64,000 nt of DNA from Chitinophaga rupis (GTDB taxonomy: Bacteria > Bacteroidota > Bacteroidia > Chitinophagales > Chitinophagaceae), in assembly GCF_900109685.1 (NCBI RefSeq), contig NZ_FOBB01000002.1:1358085-1422084 (forward strand). The letters are read 5' to 3'. Below are positions 1 through 8,612 of this stretch, piece by piece. The notes beneath the pieces are model-generated. The model had not been told where the DNA came from and ran no database searches. It saw only the letters and a program-made list of their open reading frames with translations. Made by a program: the position numbers and the translations under genes. The stretch's first letter is position 1, and every line of letters starts with the position of its first letter.

Positions 1-1
1 G

Positions 2-1945
2 ATCGGGAAAAAAGGCCGCATTGCACAGCCTATGTACCTGCCTTCCGGCGGAACGCATTACAAACCCATTTCCTGGGAAACAGCCTTTCAGAAAATAGCC
101 AATCATCTCAACGCGTTGGCATCGCCGGACGAAGCCATCTTTTACACCTCCGGGCGTACCAGCAATGAAGCGGCTTTTCTGTACCAGCTGATGGTGCGGG
201 AATACGGCACCAACAACATGCCCGACTGTTCCAATATGTGCCACGAATCCAGCGGGGTGGCCCTGGGCGAATCGCTGGGTATTGGCAAAGGTTCTGTTAC
301 ACTGGAAGATATTTATAAGGCGGAGGTGATCATTATACTGGGGCAAAACCCAGGCACCAACCACCCGCGTATGCTAAGCGCCCTGCAAAAGGCCAAAGCC
401 AACGGGGCTACCATTATAGCCGTAAACCCCTTGCCGGAAGCTGGTTTAATGAACTTCCTGAACCCGCAAACGGTAAAAGGTTTTCTGAGCATTAAAACAC
501 ACCTGGCCGATCTTTTCCTGCAGGTACGCATTAACGGGGATATGGCTTTAATAAAGGCCCTGGCCCTGCTGCTGCTGGAAGCGGAAGCTGAGCAGCCAGA
601 TACGGTGCTGGACCATCACTTTATTGCCAAACATACCCATGGCTATGAGCATTATGTACAAAACTTACAACAATATACTGTAGCTGAGCTGGCAGGGGAT
701 TGTGGCGTACCGGTAGCGCAGATCCAGGCGGCCGCAAAAGTGCTGGCGCGGAAAAAGAACATAGTGGCCTGCTGGGCCATGGGCCTTACCCAGCATAAAA
801 ATGCGGTAGATACTATTAAGGAGGTGGTGAACCTGCTGCTGATGAAAGGCAGTATTGGCAAACCCGGCGCAGGCACCTGCCCCGTACGCGGGCACAGCAA
901 TGTGCAGGGCGACCGTACCATGGGCATTTTTGAACAACCCTCTCCTGCCCTGCTGCAGCGCCTGCAGGATGTGTATGGGTTTATACCGCCCCAGCATCAC
1001 GGGTTTGATACCGTACACTCCATACGTGCCATGCTGGAAGGGCGCGCTAAAGTATTTATGGCCATGGGCGGCAACTTCCTTTCTGCCACACCGGATACCA
1101 ACCTGACGGCACAGGCCCTGCGTAACTGCAGGCTTACGGTACATGTATCTACAAAACTGAACCGCAGCCATTTAGTGCACGGCCAGGAAGCGCTGATACT
1201 GCCCTGCCTGGGCCGTACAGATATAGATATGATCAGCGGGGAACGGCAATTTGTGACCTGTGAAAACTCCATGGGCGTAATACAAATGTCCAAGGGGAAT
1301 CTGGAACCGGTGTCTGACGAGCTGCTGAGCGAACCGGTGATCATTTGCCGTTTGGCCAAAGCCTTGCTGGAAGATCGTTCTAAAGTGAGCTGGGATGTGT
1401 ATGAACAGCACTACGATCATATCCGGAACGACATTGAAAAGGTGATCCCCGGCTTTGATAACTACAATGAACGGGTACGCCATCCCGGCGGATTCTATTT
1501 ACCCAATACGGCCCGGGAAGGCCGTTTTAATATCCTGGGCAGCGGGAAGGCGCATTTTAGCGTGGCTAACATCAGTCCCCTGTCGCTGGCGCCAGATGAA
1601 TACGTGATGATGACCATCCGCAGCCATGACCAGTTTAACACCACTATTTACGGCCTGGATGACCGCTACCGTGGTGTATACAATGAACGCCGTGTGATCC
1701 TCATGAATGAGAAAGATATTCAGCGCGCCGGTTTAAAAGCCGGTGATGTTGTGGACCTTATTAATGAGGATGACGGGCAGCGCCGGATAGCGCACCGCTT
1801 TATTGTAGTAGCGTATAATATCCCGGAAAGGAACACCGCCACTTATTTCCCGGAAACCAATGTGCTGGTGCCTTTGAGCAGTGTAGCGGAGAAGAGTAAT
1901 ACGCCCGTTTCCAAAATGGTGATCATAAAAGTGCAGAAAGCGTAA
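2..1945 (+). CDS. Molybdopterin oxidoreductase alpha subunit, FdhF/YdeP type (5' partial)
   Basis: The frame is open to the left edge, so the N-terminus lies outside the window; the first internal Met is at 32. The visible 640 or so residues read as the molybdopterin-binding body of the formate dehydrogenase-like YdeP group: a CSNMCHESSG segment near the expected metal-ligand region, an ILGQNPGTNHPRM dinucleotide-binding segment, GHSNVQGDRTMG, and a C-terminal beta-barrel domain (TIRSHDQFNTTIYG, then LKAGDVVDL) that binds the second pterin dinucleotide. The physiological substrate of YdeP-type proteins is poorly defined; a cytoplasmic two-electron oxidoreductase is the family expectation. The last codons and stop already lie in AAAGC-type repeat sequence. 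Family call is confident, substrate unknown. Confidence 0.85.
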   Translation: MGKKGRIAQPMYLPSGGTHYKPISWETAFQKIANHLNALASPDEAIFYTSGRTSNEAAFLYQLMVREYGTNNMPDCSNMCHESSGVALGESLGIGKGSVTLEDIYKAEVIIILGQNPGTNHPRMLSALQKAKANGATIIAVNPLPEAGLMNFLNPQTVKGFLSIKTHLADLFLQVRINGDMALIKALALLLLEAEAEQPDTVLDHHFIAKHTHGYEHYVQNLQQYTVAELAGDCGVPVAQIQAAAKVLARKKNIVACWAMGLTQHKNAVDTIKEVVNLLLMKGSIGKPGAGTCPVRGHSNVQGDRTMGIFEQPSPALLQRLQDVYGFIPPQHHGFDTVHSIRAMLEGRAKVFMAMGGNFLSATPDTNLTAQALRNCRLTVHVSTKLNRSHLVHGQEALILPCLGRTDIDMISGERQFVTCENSMGVIQMSKGNLEPVSDELLSEPVIICRLAKALLEDRSKVSWDVYEQHYDHIRNDIEKVIPGFDNYNERVRHPGGFYLPNTAREGRFNILGSGKAHFSVANISPLSLAPDEYVMMTIRSHDQFNTTIYGLDDRYRGVYNERRVILMNEKDIQRAGLKAGDVVDLINEDDGQRRIAHRFIVVAYNIPERNTATYFPETNVLVPLSSVAEKSNTPVSKMVIIKVQKA

Positions 1946-2069
1946 AGCAGAAAGCATAAAGCCGAAAGCATAAAGCATAAAGCATAAAGGGATCGGCGGG
2001 ATAGTAGAGAAACCATCCGCACTAATGAACCGCTGCATTGAGCTTTATGCTTTATGCTTTGCGCTTTCA
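1946..2069. repeat. AAAGC-word inverted repeat between convergent genes
   Basis: The left arm (about 1945-1988) is a run of near-identical words such as AGCAGAAAGCATAAAGC. The right arm (about 2040-2070) is the same vocabulary inverted (GCTTTATGCTTTATGC, then GCGCTTTCAGC). The 50-base core contains a form of AATGCAGCGG on the minus strand. It could fold into a long imperfect hairpin and fills the whole gap between two convergent genes, so it may end transcription from both sides, but there is no U-tract. Same word family as 21951, 29420 and 41830. Confidence 0.8.
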
Positions 2070-2070
2070 G

Positions 2071-3987
2071 CTACCGGAACGATAAAAAGCCCGGTGCCCG
2101 CAGCACAGAGATATCAAACCTGAAATCTACAATAGTAGTGATCTCATAATAGAAAGACTTTACCGGCGCCGGCGCATCCGGCATATAATAGGCGGCCAGG
2201 CGGAAGGTGTTCAGGGCCAGGTTCTCATTACGGATGCGTACCCCCGCACCCACAGCGCTATGCAGCGGGTTCTTAAAAATGGCATTATTTTTCTCCGTGA
2301 TCTGCGCCAGCTGCAGATAGGTAGAGAAATTAAACTTGAAGCCCAGCAATTTCAGCGGGCTGTAGTACACGGTTTCAGAGCGCACGTTCAGGCGCTGGTA
2401 GCCATTGATCCTGGAATTACGATACCCCCAGATACCCACATCCAGGTTTACACTCAGCGGTTTATAGAAAAAGTTATTGGGGTTGGCCAGGAAATCTACC
2501 GTTACAAACTGGCGCAGCTTGCCCCATTTGAAGTTGAACAGGTTGCTGTAGTACTCCATGTTGGCATGTATAATAGCATCTTCAGAGGACCCTCTTTGCC
2601 AGAAGGAACCTACTGCAAATGTGGTATTGAACAGCCCCTCATGTTTGGTAACCCAGAACTTGTGCAGCTCCAGCGCAGTGTAAAATCGCTTGCGGCTTCG
2701 CCAGCTTTCCCACCCGGATGATATGGATGCGTTATACCCCAGCGGAATATCTTCCGTTCTGCCAAATCCAAAGAAATAGTGCGCCTTAAAGAAATCCTGC
2801 CGGAATACGGCCAGCTGCCCCAGGTAATAACGGCGATCGTTATACACCGGGTCATACTTAAAGATCTCCTGTCCGGGATTCCGGTGGAAAAAGAGGTTGT
2901 AATGCCGTGCAAGCAAGGCTACATTCGGCTTTTTACCAGGATCCTGGCCGTTCTTTCCCGGGTTAATAAAGTTGTACCCCACCCAGGCATCTATTACGCT
3001 GTAACGGTAGTCGCGATACAGGGAATCCGGCAGGTTACGGTAATTAATGGAATAACTGCGCGACAGGTATAACCCTCCTATAAGGCTGGCGCTGGTACGG
3101 TACAGGGGACGGTTCAGGTTAATAAAATATGCACCTTCAAACACCCCCGTATCAATAGCTGCCGGCGTATAGTCATTGAGGGTAGTATAGCCTACAGAAG
3201 CATCCACAAACGAGCCTGCCACGTTATACTTGGTATATGTGAGGGCTGCGCCCCAGGGCGGGGAGCGGTCGTTGCGCCACATGGTAGTAATATCCACCCC
3301 CTGCCCGGCACCCAGCAGGTTGTTATTGGAAACGCCGCCCCGGAAAGCCGTTTGGGTTATTTCCCGCAGGTCGGCGCCATATTCAAAAAGGTCTTTTGTT
3401 ACCACCAGCAGGTCCACAGAATCCGGCGAGGCGCCGGTATTTATGATGTACACCCGCGCATCCTGTATAAACGGGCGGTTACGCAGGTAACGTTCATTAT
3501 CTGCCATGGTATACGGATCAATGGTATCATTTTCCCGGAAAAAGAGGGATTGCCGGATCACCCATTCGGCAGTATTAATGTGCAGGCGGTTGGCAAATTT
3601 CAGCAGCTTCATACCGCTGCGGAAAGCGGTATCATTAATGTTGCGGGGGCCAAATACATTTACCTGCCGGTAATAAATATCGCGTACCACCTTTCCACTG
3701 TAAGGAGTAAAATATTTTTCACTTTTTATAAGGGTACTGTCGGAGCCCGCGGGTTCCGGCACATTTTGCCGGGTAATGCGGCGTACCAGCGAATCGCGGT
3801 AATTTTTATTACGGATGGAGTCCCGGTATTGGGCAATGCGTTTGAATATCGTATTCCGGCGGGGCTGGGGCGTGGTATCGGCTTCCTGCGGAACTCCAAA
3901 AGCCGGCTTCATTCCCCCCTGCACTATGTGTGGCTGCAGCAAATAGCAACAGCAGATTAACCAATATATTTTAATAAATCTTCCCAA
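2071..3987 (-). CDS. BamA/TamA-like outer-membrane beta-barrel protein
   Basis: A 638-aa protein with an N-terminal export signal (hydrophobic, Cys-rich residues 6-24). A basic linker follows, then about residues 95-195 resemble a POTRA-like module (VVRDIYYRQVNVFG at its start). From about 205 onward there are alternating aromatic/glycine strands typical of a 16-strand Omp85-type barrel. It ends RAPGFLSFR, close to the usual C-terminal aromatic signature. The best start is TTG at 3987: no ATG lies between it and an upstream in-frame stop, and the later Met26 would remove the signal peptide. It sits alone, so a role in outer-membrane protein insertion or lipid transport is family inference only. 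Confidence 0.7.
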   Translation of the reverse strand: MGRFIKIYWLICCCYLLQPHIVQGGMKPAFGVPQEADTTPQPRRNTIFKRIAQYRDSIRNKNYRDSLVRRITRQNVPEPAGSDSTLIKSEKYFTPYSGKVVRDIYYRQVNVFGPRNINDTAFRSGMKLLKFANRLHINTAEWVIRQSLFFRENDTIDPYTMADNERYLRNRPFIQDARVYIINTGASPDSVDLLVVTKDLFEYGADLREITQTAFRGGVSNNNLLGAGQGVDITTMWRNDRSPPWGAALTYTKYNVAGSFVDASVGYTTLNDYTPAAIDTGVFEGAYFINLNRPLYRTSASLIGGLYLSRSYSINYRNLPDSLYRDYRYSVIDAWVGYNFINPGKNGQDPGKKPNVALLARHYNLFFHRNPGQEIFKYDPVYNDRRYYLGQLAVFRQDFFKAHYFFGFGRTEDIPLGYNASISSGWESWRSRKRFYTALELHKFWVTKHEGLFNTTFAVGSFWQRGSSEDAIIHANMEYYSNLFNFKWGKLRQFVTVDFLANPNNFFYKPLSVNLDVGIWGYRNSRINGYQRLNVRSETVYYSPLKLLGFKFNFSTYLQLAQITEKNNAIFKNPLHSAVGAGVRIRNENLALNTFRLAAYYMPDAPAPVKSFYYEITTIVDFRFDISVLRAPGFLSFR

Positions 3988-4048
3988 TCTTTTCAGACAG
4001 CTTAAACGCGTGTAACAGTTCTTATGTGTAATGTATTAAAAAAAGAAG

Positions 4049-4113
4049 AAACGGAAAAAAGGAAAATCATGAAAGGATTGTTATCCTTTGTGATTTGTTT
4101 TCCTTTTTTCCGT
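4049..4113 (-). terminator. Long hairpin terminator, probably bidirectional
   Basis: The arm AAACGGAAAAAAGGAAAATC (4049-4068) pairs with 4091-4113, one base bulged. A second small stem AAAGGAT/ATCCTTT sits inside. On the minus strand it is followed by a T-tract, so it fits the end of the DUF1328 transcript; the plus-strand side also runs into T-rich sequence. Confidence 0.7.
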
Positions 4114-4140
4114 TCCGTTTAATTTTTTCGGTCCCCTTAT

Positions 4141-4302
4141 TTACCTCCTCAGTAATCCTGATAACAGGGATACAAGGAATAATACCACAAAAATGAAGAA
4201 GAGTATTTTGGCTATGGATGCAGCACCGGCTGCTATTCCGCCAAATCCGAAAATTGCTGCGATAATGGCAACAATAAAGAAGATAAGTGCCCAGCGTAAC
4301 AT
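4141..4302 (-). CDS. DUF1328 (UPF0391) small membrane protein
   Basis: This is a 53-aa protein starting [20 protein letters not shown]. It has two hydrophobic helices (about 3-24 and 32-50) joined by [12 protein letters not shown], and ends SGLLRR before the stop. Length, the [11 protein letters not shown] start and the GFGGIA turn match the DUF1328 family (E. coli YtjA relatives), common small inner-membrane proteins without a settled function, often linked to stress. The hairpin terminator lies directly downstream, so it is probably transcribed alone. Nothing else competes on either strand here. Confidence 0.88.
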   Translation of the reverse strand: MLRWALIFFIVAIIAAIFGFGGIAAGAASIAKILFFIFVVLFLVSLLSGLLRR

Positions 4303-4394
4303 AAGCTAATAGTTTTAAGTTAATAATGGTACGGATACAATTATCATTCCAAGCGTGCCAAATCGGTTAGCGGGTAAGGCGGTTTAAGCAGCCA

Positions 4395-5153
4395 TTATTT
4401 TACGATCACGGTTTCCCAGCCGTCGTAGCGGGCATTCATTTCGCGGGCCAGCTCCCACAGGTACATGACTACCTGGTCTATGCGCTGGTCGGTGGTTTTA
4501 TCTTCACGGGAAATATGCAGTACAAAAGGGTAGTCTTTTTCGCTGCTGCGGCTGTTCTTCTCTATACGGAAGCCGTCTTTTTTTACATGCTGCCAGTACC
4601 GGTCACGTTCCTCCTCCCGGCTAAAATAGATCCAGTGGTCAATGGGTCTTTCCATCTCCCCGATATCCCCATGTTTCTGGAGCATACGCATCACTTTACG
4701 GTTCTGGATGCGTTGAAATTCCTGCACATCCGGCAGTAAAAAATCAAAATACAGCTCCCAGGTCCGGTCTTCCTGTACCCCAAAATCGTAGCGGTAATTG
4801 GGGAAATTAATCATCACATCGGAAATGGCCTTATCGTGCAGCAGGGTATTACCGGTATAAAAGTAAAAGTCGCGCACGCCATTGGAAATGGTACGGCCCA
4901 CAAAATAGGCATTCAGCTTTTCTTCCAGCTGCTCTACCAGGCTGTCCTCTATTTCGCCCAGGGTAGCAAATTCATCCCCTTGCGGAAAACCATCGGAACG
5001 GGGATGGTTCAGGTATACTGATATAAATATAGCATGCGGTTTATCTTTCAGCGGGGCAAAACGGCGCAGGTCAAGATCCAGCCCAATAATGGCCGGGCTA
5101 TCTTCAATAGCGCAGGTATATATATCCCAGTCAGGTTGGTAATCGCGGTGCAT
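4395..5153 (-). CDS. DUF695 / RraB-like two-domain protein
   Basis: This 252-aa soluble protein appears to join two domains. Residues 1-140 resemble DUF695 (start MHRDYQPDWDIYTCAIEDSP, middle GVRDFYFYTGN). Residues 145-250 resemble the RraB fold, the protein inhibitor of RNase E (MRMLQKHGDIGEMERPIDHW, then FSREEERDRYWQHV and GFRI). No signal peptide or membrane segment is seen. In proteobacteria RraB binds RNase E; Bacteroidota have different RNase E/G partners, so an effect on RNA decay is only a family-based possibility. Expressed alone between DUF1328 and a TonB-dependent receptor. Confidence 0.75.
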   Translation of the reverse strand: MHRDYQPDWDIYTCAIEDSPAIIGLDLDLRRFAPLKDKPHAIFISVYLNHPRSDGFPQGDEFATLGEIEDSLVEQLEEKLNAYFVGRTISNGVRDFYFYTGNTLLHDKAISDVMINFPNYRYDFGVQEDRTWELYFDFLLPDVQEFQRIQNRKVMRMLQKHGDIGEMERPIDHWIYFSREEERDRYWQHVKKDGFRIEKNSRSSEKDYPFVLHISREDKTTDQRIDQVVMYLWELAREMNARYDGWETVIVK

Positions 5154-5334
5154 ATGGGTACTAGTTAGGCGTGTGGCAAAGGTACGAAGTTTGAGAAATG
5201 ATGCAGGATATAAGGCATTGGATGTGGAAAATTCTTACCCTTACCATTCATCATAAAACGGGTTTAACGCCCTGGATTCCTATTACTTTTATGGGCGGAG
5301 ATTAAAGCAAATCTTGAGGAAGAAAATTTTTTAT

Positions 5335-7815
5335 ATGCGGACTTTTGCCTTTTGGGGATTGGTAATCATACTACTTGGATCTAATATTACTACACAGGCG
5401 CAGCATGCAGGCGCAACGCAGGGCACTATTATAGGAAAGCTGGTGGATGTACAGGGTAATAAACCCGTGGAATATGCTTCTGTAGCGCTTTTACGGCCCT
5501 CCGATTCTACCGTTGTAACCGGTATGCTTTCCAAAGGCAATGGCGATTTTAACTTCGAGAATGTGGCTGCAGGCAGATACCTGCTGAAGGTAAATTTCAT
5601 TGGGTATACAACCGTTTATAAAGTTATCAACCTGAAGGCCGGCAGCCAGGTGGATGCAGGCAATATAAAATTGAGCGCCAATGTAAAATCACTGGCCGGT
5701 GTGGAAGTGGTGGGCACCAAACCTACCTATACTATGGCTATTGACAAGAAAGTATTTAATGTAGATAAAAGTCTTTCTACGGTGGGTGGCACTGCTGCCG
5801 ATGTGCTGAAGCAGGTACCCTCTGTAAGCGTGGATATTGATGGCAACGTATCTGTACGTAGCGGCAGCCCCACCATTTTTGTGGATGGCCGTCCAACTAC
5901 CCTTACCATTGACCAGATACCGGCCGATGCTATTGAGCGCATAGAGGTGGTTACCAACCCCTCAGCCAAATACGATGCAGAAGGCATGAGCGGTATACTG
6001 AATATTGTACTGAAAAAGAACCGCAAAGCCGGTATTAACGGGCAGGTGAATGCCGGCATCTCTACCCTGGGCGGCGCTAACGGCGGTGTGGACCTGAACC
6101 TGCGGCAGGAGAAATTCAACTTCTTCGCGACCTATAATGTACGTAGCCGTAAAGCCTGGACCCGTACCCATCTTTTCCGCAAAAATATTGCATCCGATAC
6201 CACTACTTACCTGGACCAATACCAGGATGGGGACCAGTTCCGCCGCTTCCAGTTTGGCCGTATGGGGGTAGACCTGTTCCTGGATAACCGTAATACGCTG
6301 ACCATTTCCCAGTCGATAGTAAATGGTAAGTTTGAGAATAATAATGACCAAACGTTGTATGACCTGGATCTGAAACAGCAGCGGATACGCTATGGTACAG
6401 GCATCGATAATAATAACCACGGGTTTACCAACTATACCACCCAGCTGGGATACAAACATAACTTTGCAAAAGAAGGCCATGAGCTGACAGCAGATTTTAA
6501 CTATAACCGCGCCAATGGTACTGATGGAACTGACTACTCGCTGCAGTATTATGATATGAGCGATGCGCCCATTTACTCGCCCAATGAGCCGGAAATGCGC
6601 TTTGGCCGCGGCGGTGGTAATACTACCTATCTTACCGGGCAGATTGATTATGTAGATCCTGTTACGGCTACTTCCAAGCTGGAAGCCGGTTTGCGCACCA
6701 CGGCCCGTACTTTCAATAATGACATCATTACCCAGGGTAAAGATTTCAGCACCGGCCAGTATGTGGTGGACAGCGCTTTATCTAACCAGTACCATTATAC
6801 GGAGCAGATCAATGCAGGGTATGTGAACTACAGCGGCACTATTAAGAATTTTGGCTACCAGGCTGGTTTACGTGCAGAGCAGTCTTATTATAAAGGCGAT
6901 ATGGAAAGTGTGAAGGCCAGCGCCTATAAGATCAATTACCCGGTAAGCCTGTTCCCGAGCGTTTTCCTGTCGCAGAAATTCAAAGGCGATCATGAGCTGC
7001 AGATCAACTACAGCCGCCGTATACGCCGCCCCTGGTTCCGTGACCTGCTGCCCAACCTGGAGTATAGCGCACAAAGCGCCAGCCGTGGTAACCCGGCGCT
7101 ACGGCCGGAGTTCACGAATTCCTTTGAGCTGTCGTACCTGAAAACTTTTTCAGAGAAACATAACGTGATGGTATCTACGTACTACCGGAATACCAATAAT
7201 GCTATTACTGATTTTTATACAGATACCACGCTGAACCTGAACGGGCAAATGCAAAAGGTGGTGCTCTCCTACCCTGTGAATGCCGCTACCCGCAACTCTT
7301 TCGGCGCAGAGTTCACCGTACGTAACCAGGTGCTGCCCGGCTGGGATATTACCACCAACCTGAACCTGGCACAAACTAAAATTGATGCAGACAATGTTGG
7401 CACTAACCTGAATAACAGCGGTTTTACCTGGTTTGGTAAAGTGAACAGCAATACCAAGCTGCCCCTGGCCCTGTTGCTGCAGGTAACGGGTAACTATGAA
7501 TCCAAACGGATCTTACCACAGGGAGAAGCTGCTGCCGAATACCAGGTGGATCTGGCGCTGAAAAGGGAGTTTCTGAAGAATAAAGCCCTTTCTGTGACGA
7601 TGGCTGTGAATGATATTTTTAATACGGACAGAGACCTCAATTATACCACTACTGCTTTTTCTGAGCAGGAAAGATACCGCAAACGCGCTTCCCGCGAGTT
7701 CCGCATTAACGTAGCCTGGCGCTTTGGTAAGATGGACATGAACCTGTTTAAGAAGAAAAGCGAGAAAGGCGGAGAGAATGGTGGCGAGCAGCCGCCGGAT
7801 GGGGATCATTCTTAA
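5335..7815 (+). CDS. TonB-dependent outer-membrane receptor family protein (OMP beta-barrel type 3)
   Basis: An export signal (residues 1-23, ending TTQAQ) precedes a carboxypeptidase-like beta-sandwich (about 30-115, GTIIGKLVDVQGNKPVEYAS). A plug-like region follows (VPSVSVDIDGNVSVRSGSPT, IERIEVVTNPSAKYDAEGMS), then a large barrel with SRGNPALRPEFTNSFELSYL, characteristic of the OMP_b-brl_3 group. A hydrophilic Gly/Glu/Lys tail of about 25 residues follows the last strand. I chose ATG 5335 over the in-frame TTG at 5314; both keep the signal peptide. No SusD partner is adjacent, so the ligand cannot be inferred. Confidence 0.85.
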   Translation: MRTFAFWGLVIILLGSNITTQAQHAGATQGTIIGKLVDVQGNKPVEYASVALLRPSDSTVVTGMLSKGNGDFNFENVAAGRYLLKVNFIGYTTVYKVINLKAGSQVDAGNIKLSANVKSLAGVEVVGTKPTYTMAIDKKVFNVDKSLSTVGGTAADVLKQVPSVSVDIDGNVSVRSGSPTIFVDGRPTTLTIDQIPADAIERIEVVTNPSAKYDAEGMSGILNIVLKKNRKAGINGQVNAGISTLGGANGGVDLNLRQEKFNFFATYNVRSRKAWTRTHLFRKNIASDTTTYLDQYQDGDQFRRFQFGRMGVDLFLDNRNTLTISQSIVNGKFENNNDQTLYDLDLKQQRIRYGTGIDNNNHGFTNYTTQLGYKHNFAKEGHELTADFNYNRANGTDGTDYSLQYYDMSDAPIYSPNEPEMRFGRGGGNTTYLTGQIDYVDPVTATSKLEAGLRTTARTFNNDIITQGKDFSTGQYVVDSALSNQYHYTEQINAGYVNYSGTIKNFGYQAGLRAEQSYYKGDMESVKASAYKINYPVSLFPSVFLSQKFKGDHELQINYSRRIRRPWFRDLLPNLEYSAQSASRGNPALRPEFTNSFELSYLKTFSEKHNVMVSTYYRNTNNAITDFYTDTTLNLNGQMQKVVLSYPVNAATRNSFGAEFTVRNQVLPGWDITTNLNLAQTKIDADNVGTNLNNSGFTWFGKVNSNTKLPLALLLQVTGNYESKRILPQGEAAAEYQVDLALKREFLKNKALSVTMAVNDIFNTDRDLNYTTTAFSEQERYRKRASREFRINVAWRFGKMDMNLFKKKSEKGGENGGEQPPDGDHS

Positions 7816-7817
7816 AA

Positions 7818-8022
7818 GTCCATGGCCGATGGTCCATAGTCCATGGCCTGGTGCGCGGTTGTCCACAGACCGTGAATGACGGTCCACGGCCTACCACATG
7901 ATTGTAAGACTTCACTATTTGTATTGTCACTGGATTCCCTGGGGTTTAGGCTACTGCTGGTTTATGAACAACCAGTAGCATGCTCTATGCAATGGACTAT
8001 GGTCCGTTGACCATGGACCCGC
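7818..8022. repeat. GTCCATGG-word inverted repeat
   Basis: Left-arm words lie at 7818-7890 (GTCCATGGCC, GGTCCATAGTCCATGG, GGTCCACGGCC) and their inverse at 7985-8022 (GGACTATGGTCC, GACCATGGACC). Between them is a separate hairpin, CTGGTT (7957-7962) with AACCAG (7970-7975), flanked by CTA/TAG. The architecture matches the AAAGC and ATTACGAATT elements but the vocabulary is different. The 7816-8129 gap contains no plausible gene. Confidence 0.75.
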
Positions 8023-8045
8023 GGCAAAGCCCGCGACTAATATTT

Positions 8046-8125
8046 TTAAATTACGATTTTTGACTATAGCTTTGACCCTGTCTTTGTGAGTGTTCTCATC
8101 AATCTAAAATCGTAAATCTGAAATC
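8046..8125. repeat. ATCGTAAAT-word inverted repeat upstream of thioesterase
   Basis: AAATTACGATTTT at about 8046-8059 is inverted as AAAATCGTAAAT at about 8104-8115, followed by a second copy of the word (CTGAAATC). The right arm ends only a few bases before the ATG at 8130, where a ribosome-binding region would be expected. It lies immediately beside the GTCCATGG-word element. Confidence 0.65.
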
Positions 8126-8129
8126 CTCT

Positions 8130-8609
8130 ATGTCTAATAGCAATATCTCTAACTCCATCACCCTCCGGTTCCTGGCTGAGCCTTCTGATGTGAACTTTGG
8201 CGGCAAAGTGCATGGCGGCGCTGTTATGAAATGGATTGACCAGGCTGGCTATACCTGTGCGGCCCAGTGGAGCGGGCAGTATTGTGTAACGGTTTATGTG
8301 GGCGGCATCCGTTTTTACCAGCCCATCAGCATTGGCAACCTGGTGGAGATCAACGCTACCGTGATCTATACCGGCAACAGCAGCATGCATATTGCCATAA
8401 ACGTATTTGCCTCTAACCCGCGGAAAAGCGAGCGTATTAAAACTACGCACTGCATTATGGTGTTTGCAGCGGTGGATGATCATGGTAAAACAGTAGCTGT
8501 ACCTAAATGGGAGCCTAAAACAGATGAAGAGCTGCACATGCATGATTATGCACAGCGCCTGATGGACCTGCGTAAGAATATTGAGGAGGAAATGAAGCCT
8601 TATTTGTAG
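8130..8609 (+). CDS. Acyl-CoA thioesterase, single hotdog domain
   Basis: A 159-aa cytoplasmic protein with the hotdog-fold motifs of the YciA/BFIT acyl-CoA thioesterase group: NFGGKVHGGAVMKWIDQAGY (catalytic-helix region with the conserved Gly and Asp), then VYVGGIRFYQPISIGNLVEI and a C-terminal strand with CIMVFAAVDDHGK. It would hydrolyse acyl-CoA to free fatty acid and CoA. The C-terminal 25 residues are charged and helical. It converges with the ABC exporter gene, the two stops lying 3 bases apart. The start is backed by alignment to the usual family N-terminus. Confidence 0.9.
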   Translation: MSNSNISNSITLRFLAEPSDVNFGGKVHGGAVMKWIDQAGYTCAAQWSGQYCVTVYVGGIRFYQPISIGNLVEINATVIYTGNSSMHIAINVFASNPRKSERIKTTHCIMVFAAVDDHGKTVAVPKWEPKTDEELHMHDYAQRLMDLRKNIEEEMKPYL

Positions 8610-8612
8610 CGG

